Assembly: GCA_902619055.1 (NCBI GenBank)
Contig: CACNCW010000036.1
Location: 1 to 7,150, forward strand
DNA length: 7,150 bases
From: an uncultured Alphaproteobacteria bacterium
Lineage (GTDB): Bacteria > Pseudomonadota > Alphaproteobacteria > HIMB59 > GCA-002718135
Reading direction: 5' to 3'
The translations under genes were made by a program, and so were the position numbers. Under the pieces are notes generated by a model, which worked only from the letters and a program-made list of their open reading frames with translations, had not been told where the DNA came from and ran no database searches. Positions 1 to 5,693 of the stretch are shown here, piece after piece (positions within the stretch are counted from its first letter, which is position 1; every line of letters begins with the position of its first letter).

Positions 1-2
1 TA

Positions 3-1016
3 TTTATTTTAACTTTTATATTGATCTTGATTTTTACAGGTCTTTCTCCTTATGGTTTAAATATAAATGAAAATAGTTTTTTGCAGATATTATTTTTATT
101 AATTCAATCATTTATAATATTAATTGGCAATATTATTTGTCTATCTGGAATCAATAAAATGTCTTTTAATAGATTATTTTTAGAAATTTTATTTATTAGG
201 GTTTTAAAAGGTTTTGGTTTTACTTTCTTCTTAACAATTGTGTTATTTCCATTTTATGTAATGATTTTGATGAGCTTAAAAACGCATCAATTATTAATTC
301 TTAATCCTCTTGATCTATCAATTGATATTACAAGAGGATTAAATATGTTTAGAAGCTATATCGAACTATTTACTGATTGGGGATTTGGTTATTACTTACT
401 CAATTCATTAATAGTTTCTTTGTCTTCAATTTTTATTGCTTTAATTTTTGCAATACCGGGTGCTTATGCAGTTGCAAGATTTAATTTTCCAGGAAAATTA
501 TTAATGATTAACTCAATATTATTAATTTATTTAATTCCTATGATTACATTGTTAATCCCTTTGTATTCATTTTTTACTTTTATAAACTTAAGAGATTCTT
601 TATTTGGACTAATAATTGTTTATCCCGCTGTTACTATTCCTGTGGCAATTTATATGTTACAGGGATATTTTCAAACGATACCACAAGAACTGGAAGAAGC
701 TGGTTTAGTTGATGGGTTATCAAGGACTGGGGTTATTTTAAAAATTACTTTACCTTTGTCACTTCCAGCAATAGCTTCAGTTTCTCTATTTATTTTTATG
801 GTAGCGTGGAATGAATATTTGTTTGCATATATGTTTTTAGATACTCCAGCTATATTTACACTCCCAAGAGGTTTAGAACAATTAGATGGAACAGAGGTGC
901 CAAGACAGCATTTAATGGCTGGTTCAGTTATTGCAACCGTACCTGTAATAGCAGTTTTTTTATGGGCTGAAAGATACTTAACTGGAGGATTAACTGCAGG
1001 AGGAATTAAAGGATAG
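3..1016 (+). CDS. MalG-type sugar ABC transporter permease, 5' end outside window
   Basis: Inner-membrane subunit of a carbohydrate importer of the MalFG (CUT1) type; normally pairs with a MalF-type permease, an ATPase and a periplasmic binding protein, none of which lies in this window. Numbering from the first TTG (position 21, 331 aa), the EAA loop that docks the ATPase is at about 225-245 (EEAGLVDG, then ITLPLSLPAI). The tail LTAGGIKG is typical of MalG-like permeases. Hydrophobic segments lie near 22-42, 62-84, 121-150, 161-184, 193-213, 246-270 and 298-316. The frame is open to the left edge with no stop, so the true start is probably upstream. Family members are usually about 270-300 aa with six membrane segments; here the MalG-like core begins near residue 60 after an extra hydrophobic region. 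An ATG at 159 (residue 47) would give a normal 285-aa protein but has only a weak ribosome binding site. The DNA is visibly more AT-rich than the opposite-strand genes. Family call firm, substrate unknown. Confidence 0.86.
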   Translation, partial: FILTFILILIFTGLSPYGLNINENSFLQILFLLIQSFIILIGNIICLSGINKMSFNRLFLEILFIRVLKGFGFTFFLTIVLFPFYVMILMSLKTHQLLILNPLDLSIDITRGLNMFRSYIELFTDWGFGYYLLNSLIVSLSSIFIALIFAIPGAYAVARFNFPGKLLMINSILLIYLIPMITLLIPLYSFFTFINLRDSLFGLIIVYPAVTIPVAIYMLQGYFQTIPQELEEAGLVDGLSRTGVILKITLPLSLPAIASVSLFIFMVAWNEYLFAYMFLDTPAIFTLPRGLEQLDGTEVPRQHLMAGSVIATVPVIAVFLWAERYLTGGLTAGGIKG

Positions 1017-1048
1017 TATTTAACTTAGATCTATCCATTCATTTTTTT
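1011..1048. terminator. possible weak terminator hairpin between convergent genes
   Basis: GGATAG at 1011-1016 and CTATCC at 1031-1036 are perfect 6-bp complements with a 14-base loop. On the + strand a run of seven T follows at 1042-1048, five bases after the stem. On the - strand the hairpin is followed by TTTAATT, a poorer tail. The stem contains the stop codon of the left permease gene and the last codons of the facing oxidoreductase gene. The stem is short and the loop large, so the call is tentative; it is, however, the only candidate at this convergent junction. Confidence 0.35.
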
Positions 1049-2090
1049 CTGAACTTAAAAAACAACTATCTAAAATTTTTTGAATATCAGCACCTCTTTT
1101 GAAATCAGGTTGATCATTTTTACCAGAAATAATTGACGTTATAAATCTTTCATAGTTAGAGGGAGTAGGGTCAGTTTTTACAATTTCCCAATCCAAACTT
1201 TTTTCATTATTAGGAGAGGTGGAATTTATATCAGTGCAAATTGAGTAGTAATTTCCCTGAGTTATAGGATCATCAAATTTCATAGCTACTGCACCTTTGT
1301 CACAATATATGTTTAATTCTAATCTATTAACATTACCTGTTGCAAATCTAGTTGAATTTATTGTTCCTATGGCACCATTATCAAATTCTACCATTGAGAT
1401 AAAAGAGTCATTAGCATCTAAAACATATTCATCAATTTTTTCGCCCTTATCTTTAAAGGTTTTAAGTCGACAATTTATTTTTTTAATATTACCAACTGGA
1501 TACGATGCAAAATCAAATATATGAACACCAAGATCACCAAGAACTCCTTTACTGCCATGCTTTTCTGATAATCTCCATAACCATTTTTGTTCCTCTTTCC
1601 AATCACCCCAATACTTACATGTTAACCAAGATTGATAATAACTAGCATCAACATGTCTGACTTTACCCAATTCATTATTATGCAAAACTTTACTTAAGTT
1701 TTGCCACCCAGAGGAATTTCTGTAACTCAGATTAACCATATTAATACAGTTTGTATTTGCTGATGCTTTGTACATTTCCTCTGCATCTGGATAGTTTTCA
1801 GCTAAAGGTTTTTCTGAAAAAATGTGCTTATTTTTATTTAAAGATTTTAACGCAATTTCTTTGTGAAATGAATCAGGGGTTACATTGCTTATTGCATCAA
1901 GTTCACACTTATCAAGCATTTCATCAAAAGATGTGAACGTTTTATCAATATTATATTCTTTAGCAAAATTTAAGACTCTTTCTTCTATGACATCACAAAC
2001 TGCAACTATTTCAACATCTTTAATATTTTTAAATGCTGTCGCATGGGCATTGGCCATCCCTCCAGTACCAACAATTCCTAACTTAATCAT
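1020..2090 (-). CDS. Gfo/Idh/MocA family NAD(P)-dependent sugar oxidoreductase
   Basis: Predicted cytosolic dehydrogenase of 356 aa, the usual family length. The N-terminal Rossmann fold starts at residue 3 with the dinucleotide motif GIVGTGGMA (5-13), and an acidic residue D33 ends the second strand, which tends to favour NAD over NADP. The family motif EKPLA is at 93-97, with K94 the expected catalytic lysine. The C-terminal substrate domain carries GDLGVHIFD (185-193), the DxGxHxxD motif with D186 and H190 at the active site. Members oxidise or reduce hydroxyls of sugars, inositols and glycosides. The start ATG overlaps the stop of the ThuA-like gene by 4 bases (ATGA), and no ribosome binding site is visible upstream, so translation is probably coupled. 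The pairing recalls ThuB with ThuA in rhizobia, where the two are needed to use trehalose and related disaccharides via 3-keto derivatives. Exact substrate cannot be read from sequence; inositol or glucose dehydrogenase activity is an alternative. It is the last gene of the block. Confidence 0.93.
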   Translation of the reverse strand: MIKLGIVGTGGMANAHATAFKNIKDVEIVAVCDVIEERVLNFAKEYNIDKTFTSFDEMLDKCELDAISNVTPDSFHKEIALKSLNKNKHIFSEKPLAENYPDAEEMYKASANTNCINMVNLSYRNSSGWQNLSKVLHNNELGKVRHVDASYYQSWLTCKYWGDWKEEQKWLWRLSEKHGSKGVLGDLGVHIFDFASYPVGNIKKINCRLKTFKDKGEKIDEYVLDANDSFISMVEFDNGAIGTINSTRFATGNVNRLELNIYCDKGAVAMKFDDPITQGNYYSICTDINSTSPNNEKSLDWEIVKTDPTPSNYERFITSIISGKNDQPDFKRGADIQKILDSCFLSSEKNEWIDLS

Positions 2091-2872
2091 TTTTTATAAT
2101 TATGATCTACTTGATAGCCTTTTACTTCAATTGGTTGAACAGGATCTTTTCTTTCCATGTTATCAATCCCTTTTGCTATTCTGTCTATCCACAAACCAGA
2201 TGTTTTTTCAGGACAAACCCAATGAATAGAATTTTTAATTACTCTTTGAACATCTTTATTATAATAAACAGGATAAGATTCATGTCCTGGTCTAAAATAA
2301 AATATTTTTCCATTTCCTCTTTTATAACAAAGACCAGATCTAAATACTTCTCCGCCTTCAAACCAACTCACAAAAACTGTTTCATCTGGGGCAGGGACCT
2401 GAAAAGGCTCACCATACATTTCGGTCATCTCAATTTCAAAATATTCTCCTAAGCCCTCTGCAATAGGATGACCTGGGTTACAAACCCAAACTCTTTCCAT
2501 TTCACCTCTTTCAGCCCATCTAATATTTGCAGTTGTACCCATCATTCGTTTGAAAATTTTAGAATGATGTCCTGAATGTAATACTAGAAGACCCATTCCT
2601 TCTAAAACTCTTTGCTGAACTCTATCGACAATTTTATCTTCAACCAACTTATGCGCTTTATGACCCCACCAAATTAACACATCCGTTTTATCTAATAATT
2701 CTTCACTTAAGCCATGATCCTCTTCTTCTAATGTTGCAGTTTTAATATTAAGGCTTTTATCATCAGATAAAAATTCTTTAATACAACCGTGAATTCCCTT
2801 TGGGTAAATTGATTTTACATGTTCATCCTCTTGTTCATGAACAAATTCATTCCATATAACTACGTTTACCAC
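2087..2872 (-). CDS. ThuA-like (trehalose utilization) family protein
   Basis: A 261-aa protein of the ThuA family, which has a class I glutamine amidotransferase-like fold. The opening VVIWNEFVHE (4-13) and YPKGIHG (23-29) match the family start closely, which supports the GTG at 2872 as start codon. Further conserved-looking segments are IWWGHKAH (67-74), LHSGHHS (98-104), NPGHPIAEG (132-140), EMYGEPF (151-157) and RPGHESYPVY (194-203). No signal peptide or membrane segment is present, so it should be cytosolic. In rhizobial thu loci ThuA acts with the dehydrogenase ThuB in trehalose, maltitol and related disaccharide use; its precise reaction is less settled than that of ThuB. Here it lies 2 bases after the RbsC-type permease stop and overlaps the following oxidoreductase by 4 bases, so it is bound into the operon. 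The family call is firm, but trehalose as the substrate is not supported by the attached transporter type. Confidence 0.9.
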   Translation of the reverse strand: MVNVVIWNEFVHEQEDEHVKSIYPKGIHGCIKEFLSDDKSLNIKTATLEEEDHGLSEELLDKTDVLIWWGHKAHKLVEDKIVDRVQQRVLEGMGLLVLHSGHHSKIFKRMMGTTANIRWAERGEMERVWVCNPGHPIAEGLGEYFEIEMTEMYGEPFQVPAPDETVFVSWFEGGEVFRSGLCYKRGNGKIFYFRPGHESYPVYYNKDVQRVIKNSIHWVCPEKTSGLWIDRIAKGIDNMERKDPVQPIEVKGYQVDHNYKK

Positions 2873-2874
2873 TG

Positions 2875-3849
2875 CTACCTCACTCTCCCTCCGTGGAATC
2901 TGTGACCAAGAATTGCGAGTATAATAATCAATCCATTAAAGAATTGCCTCCATACCCCACTCATTCCCATTGCCACAACTCCAACTTCCATATATGCAAT
3001 GACACCAACACCAAACACAGCTCCTACAATCGTTCCTACGCCTCCCCATGTGGGAGTTCCTCCAATAAAGACAGCAGCTAGAGCAAGTAATAAGTAGCCA
3101 AATCCTTGTGTTGGCCACCAGGTAAAATTAATTAAACAAGAAAAAATTCCTGCAAGTGCCGCACCTAAACCAACATACATGAACGCACTAATTCTTACCC
3201 AATTAACATTAATTCCCATTTGTGCAGCTGAGTCTGGATTATCTCCAACATGATGAATATGGATTCCAAACACATGTTTCCTATAAAGATAATAGGAAAA
3301 TATTGTAAATAACGCTGCCCAGTAAACTTGCATTGGAACCCCAAAAAGTTTACCAACTAATACATCGTAGATCCAGTGATCAGAAATTTCCATAAAAGAA
3401 ATTGATTTACTATCACTAGCAACAAACAAAAATCCTCTTATAAAAAATAATGCTCCAAGAGAAGCAACCAACGATGAAAGGCGTCCGTAAACAACTAAAC
3501 ATCCCATAAGTATTCCAACTACTGCACCAGAGAGTATTCCTATAAGAATACATAATAATGGATCAAGTCCTGCCTTTAATAAAAGAGCAAAAATGTATGC
3601 TGACAATCCAAAAGTAGAGGCAAAAGACAAGTCTATTTCTCCAGCAGTAACTAAAAAAACAAGAGGGATAACCATAAACATAATTACTGGAAGCATTACA
3701 AAAACAGATTGATGTAAATTTGGTCTCATCATTACTTCTGGAGCACCAATTAGAAAAACCAACATTAAAATTATAAAGTAACCTAAACTTCCTAATGCTC
3801 TCCCATTTTTTCCAATTAAATTTTTAAATGTATTTTCTTTGTTACTCAT
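2875..3849 (-). CDS. RbsC-type sugar ABC transporter permease
   Basis: Inner-membrane channel subunit of a ribose/fructose/xylose-type importer (BPD_transp_2 family, CUT2-like), 324 aa, the normal length. About ten hydrophobic segments are visible, near 19-40, 49-69, 77-93, 95-120, 125-143, 173-189, 219-240, 249-264, 270-292 and 301-315. Family landmarks: GEIDLS (70-75, commonly GGIDLS); the cytoplasmic loop GDNPDSAAQMGI (202-213), which contacts the ATPase; the glycine-rich GGTPTWGGVGTIVGA (263-277); and FNGLIIILAI near the C-terminus. Such permeases usually act as homodimers, so a single permease gene is enough for a complete transporter. The start ATG overlaps the ATPase stop by one base (TAATG), and upstream only a weak GTGAG stands as ribosome binding site, so coupled translation is likely. 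Substrate cannot be told from the permease. Confidence 0.93.
   Translation of the reverse strand: MSNKENTFKNLIGKNGRALGSLGYFIILMLVFLIGAPEVMMRPNLHQSVFVMLPVIMFMVIPLVFLVTAGEIDLSFASTFGLSAYIFALLLKAGLDPLLCILIGILSGAVVGILMGCLVVYGRLSSLVASLGALFFIRGFLFVASDSKSISFMEISDHWIYDVLVGKLFGVPMQVYWAALFTIFSYYLYRKHVFGIHIHHVGDNPDSAAQMGINVNWVRISAFMYVGLGAALAGIFSCLINFTWWPTQGFGYLLLALAAVFIGGTPTWGGVGTIVGAVFGVGVIAYMEVGVVAMGMSGVWRQFFNGLIIILAILGHRFHGGRVR
2877..2881 (-). promoter_or_regulatory. ribosome binding site for the ThuA-like gene
   Basis: GAGGT on the - strand, four bases before the GTG start at 2872 and overlapping the permease stop codon (TAG, 2875-2877). A second purine-rich stretch, GGAGGGAG, lies a little further upstream, still inside the permease gene. 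Together with the family-typical N-terminus this decides for the GTG start. Confidence 0.7.
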
Positions 3850-4595
3850 TAATGTTTACTCACTGCATCCTTCATAACTTTCATAAGTGCTTCAGGCCCC
3901 TCAATATCATTTTTATTTAATTGATGAACAACTTCACCTCTGTCTAAAACAATAAATCTATCAGAGATATCATAGACATGATAAATATTATGACCAATAA
4001 ATAAAACTGATCTTCCAGATTTTTTAACATTATCTACAAAATCAAAAACTTTTTGAGTTTCAATGAGTGAAAGGGCTGTTGTTGGCTCATCCAAAACAAT
4101 TAACTCTGCATTGTTATAAATTGCTCTTGCTATTGCTACTCCTTGTCTTTCACCACCCGATAAATTACCAACAGGTGATTCAGCATCAATAAGTTTTGAT
4201 GTAAATCCAATTTCTCTAATTAATTTGTTTGCTTCTCTTACTTGTTCTTTTTCCCTTATAAAACCAAATCTATGTTTTAATTCTTTACCCATAAAAATAT
4301 TCCACACTATCGATTGCTGTGGACATAAAGCTCTGTCTTGAAAAACAGTTTCTATTCCAGCCTCTCTGGCTTTTGAGGCATTCCAATTTTTAACTTCATT
4401 TCCTCTAATAATAATTTGACCATCGTCAGGAGCATGAACGCCAACTAACGTTTTAATTAAGGTAGATTTACCAGCTCCATTATCTCCAATAAGTCCAACA
4501 ACTTCTCCAACATCAACTTTTATTGATGCTTTTTTTAATGCTGTGATTCCGCCAAAACTTTTGGAAACATTTTTAAGTTCTATTATTGCGCTCAT
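3849..4595 (-). CDS. sugar ABC transporter ATP-binding protein, single domain (FrcA-like)
   Basis: ATPase that powers the adjacent RbsC-type permease at the cytoplasmic face. All nucleotide-binding motifs are intact: Walker A GDNGAGKST (37-45), Q-loop Q86, signature LSGGERQ (145-151), Walker B LIVLDEP (165-171) with catalytic E170, and switch histidine H202 in IGHNIYHVYD. At 248 aa it has one nucleotide-binding domain, like the fructose transporter ATPase FrcA and unlike the roughly 500-aa tandem-domain RbsA/XylG proteins, so two copies should assemble on the permease dimer. The ATG at 4595 is the only sensible start: it sits just ahead of the first strand, and the frame upstream has no other start codon before a stop. 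There is no Shine-Dalgarno sequence in front of it. The six bases before ATG are ACATAT, and before these lies a perfect hairpin. Overlaps the permease start by one base. Confidence 0.95.
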   Translation of the reverse strand: MSAIIELKNVSKSFGGITALKKASIKVDVGEVVGLIGDNGAGKSTLIKTLVGVHAPDDGQIIIRGNEVKNWNASKAREAGIETVFQDRALCPQQSIVWNIFMGKELKHRFGFIREKEQVREANKLIREIGFTSKLIDAESPVGNLSGGERQGVAIARAIYNNAELIVLDEPTTALSLIETQKVFDFVDNVKKSGRSVLFIGHNIYHVYDISDRFIVLDRGEVVHQLNKNDIEGPEALMKVMKDAVSKH

Positions 4596-4601
4596 ATATG
4601 T

Positions 4602-4628
4602 AGCTGATCTACTTACAGTAGATCAGCT
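4602..4628 (-). promoter_or_regulatory. perfect intercistronic hairpin before the ATPase start codon
   Basis: AGCTGATCTAC at 4602-4612 and GTAGATCAGCT at 4618-4628 form a perfect 11-bp inverted repeat around a 5-base loop. On the mRNA it begins 13 bases after the binding-protein stop codon and ends 6 bases before the ATPase ATG. An AU-only outer stem is also possible (ATATAT at 4594-4599 with 4636-4641) and would include the A and U of the start codon. No U tract follows, so it is not a classical intrinsic terminator. Likely roles, by inference, are protecting the 3' end of the binding-protein message, so that this protein is made in excess over the membrane parts, and limiting ribosome access to the ATPase start. 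A protein-binding operator is a less likely alternative. Confidence 0.8.
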
Positions 4629-4641
4629 CTGTTTGATATAT

Positions 4642-5631
4642 TTATCTTAAACCTGCGTTAGCAAGTTCCATAACTGATTTGTAATTCTCAGTATGTACAA
4701 ATCCTGCACCAGTATCTTGATTTAATGCCCCAGTTCCAAGAACTTTCATTTGACATAAAGCAAGTACAGGTAGGTAACCTTGTAAGAATGGTTGCTGATC
4801 AGAAGTTAAATGAACATAACCATTTTCAAAAGCCGTCATGATTTGTGGACTAGTATCAAAGCCAATTTGCAATAATTCTCCTGGACCATATCCAGCAGCT
4901 TTAGCATACGCTTCAGCATTTCCTAGTTTCTGACCACCATCATGTACAATAATTTTTGTATCAGGATTTGCAGCTAGAGCAGCTGAAAATACAGGGATTG
5001 CAAGATTTGGATCAGTTGCTTGTTCTGGAGTACCATCTAGAACTACAACTTTCATTCCATGTTCTTCAAAAATTATTCTAGCACCGTCTTCTCTTTGCGC
5101 TCTTGAATAATCTCCAATTGGAACCATTACAATAGCAGTATCACCAGCTTTAAGATCAAATCTTCTAATTGCTTCTCTTGCTAATTCTTTACCTTGAGTA
5201 GCAAGATTTGCACCAACGTAACCACCTCCAAAAGCAGCTCTTACTGCAGGAACATCAACGTTTTGATACATCATTAAGATACCAGCTTCACTAGCCATTT
5301 TTGCTAGTGGCATAATTGCATCATCACCAGGATGACCCATCATACCAATACCGTCAACACCTGCACCAATAGCTTCTCTTAGTTGTTGAATCATTCTGTC
5401 TGACTGCCATTCTGAATAAAGAATTTCTGCATCAGCACCAGTGTCTCTAATAGCATTTTCCGCACCAGTTTGAACTATTCCAGCGAAACCATCACCTTCA
5501 GCTCCACCAGCAAAGAAGTGAATTCTTACATCACTACACCATCCATCACCTAAGTTTTTATCAATAGCATAAACTGAACCACTGAAAGAAAAAACGAAGA
5601 GTGTTGATAATAAAATTTTTAATATTTTCAT
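4642..5631 (-). CDS. periplasmic sugar-binding protein of CUT2-like ABC importer
   Basis: Type I periplasmic binding protein (Peripla_BP_4, RbsB-like), 329 aa, which captures the sugar and delivers it to the neighbouring permease. A signal peptide is clear: K2, K5, hydrophobic core about 6-20, and probable cleavage after VYA (residue 22). The mature part has two Rossmann-like lobes. Residues at positions where RbsB-type proteins contact sugar include F49, D103/D104, N124, R180 (R..G), D231, D259 (IGFDTSP) and Q279/Q280 in SDQQPFLQGY. These are assigned by pattern, not by alignment. Two cysteines, C32 near the mature N-terminus and C293 near the C-terminus, could form a disulfide. It has the best ribosome binding site in the window, consistent with high expression. 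It is 62 bases downstream of the aldehyde dehydrogenase gene and is followed by a strong hairpin. The ligand is a sugar or sugar-like molecule and cannot be named. Confidence 0.94.
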   Translation of the reverse strand: MKILKILLSTLFVFSFSGSVYAIDKNLGDGWCSDVRIHFFAGGAEGDGFAGIVQTGAENAIRDTGADAEILYSEWQSDRMIQQLREAIGAGVDGIGMMGHPGDDAIMPLAKMASEAGILMMYQNVDVPAVRAAFGGGYVGANLATQGKELAREAIRRFDLKAGDTAIVMVPIGDYSRAQREDGARIIFEEHGMKVVVLDGTPEQATDPNLAIPVFSAALAANPDTKIIVHDGGQKLGNAEAYAKAAGYGPGELLQIGFDTSPQIMTAFENGYVHLTSDQQPFLQGYLPVLALCQMKVLGTGALNQDTGAGFVHTENYKSVMELANAGLR

Positions 5632-5634
5632 TAT

Positions 5635-5641
5635 TCCTCCC
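5635..5641 (-). promoter_or_regulatory. strong ribosome binding site for the sugar-binding protein
   Basis: GGGAGGA on the - strand, three bases before the ATG at 5631 (GGGAGGA-ATA-ATG). This is the closest match to the Shine-Dalgarno consensus at any start codon here; the ATPase, oxidoreductase and aldehyde dehydrogenase starts have no clear equivalent. Confidence 0.8.
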
Positions 5642-5663
5642 TTGAATAAATATAATGTATATG

Positions 5664-5692
5664 AGCTTAAAAAATTAAATTAGTAATGTCAA
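5664..5692 (-). promoter_or_regulatory. possible sigma-70 promoter for the transporter genes
   Basis: The 62-base gap after the aldehyde dehydrogenase gene holds a perfect -35 hexamer TTGACA (- strand, 5687-5692), starting two bases after that gene's stop codon. Seventeen bases further is TAAGCT (5664-5669), which matches only three of six -10 positions. If used, it would give a short leader of about 25 bases before the binding-protein ATG. In such AT-rich DNA the exact -35 is worth noting, but the poor -10 keeps this tentative; readthrough from the dehydrogenase gene is equally possible. Confidence 0.35.
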
Positions 5693-5693
5693 C

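Noticed and set aside
21..23. TTG at position 21 as true start of the left permease
   Set aside because: The same frame continues without a stop to the window edge, and the upstream codons read as hydrophobic residues, so this TTG is probably internal.
1885..2452. Open frames of about 115 codons on the + strand (1885-2229 and 2102-2452)
   Set aside because: They lie opposite the well-supported oxidoreductase and ThuA-like genes, overlap each other, and their translations show no recognisable domain. They are shadows of AT-rich coding sequence.
2936..3118. A 60-codon frame on the - strand within the permease gene, rich in Cys and Trp
   Set aside because: It is an out-of-frame reading of the glycine-rich part of the RbsC-type permease; no ribosome binding site or family resemblance was seen.
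4602..4628. Intrinsic terminator after the binding-protein gene
   Set aside because: The stem is strong, but the following mRNA bases are ACAUAUAUGAGC, with no U tract, and the ATPase start codon comes at once. Kept as an intercistronic regulatory or protective hairpin.
2875..5631. Naming the importer as the fructose (frc) or ribose (rbs) system
   Set aside because: The single-domain ATPase resembles FrcA in architecture, but the gene order and the enzyme neighbours differ, and the ligand residues cannot be matched to a specific sugar by eye.
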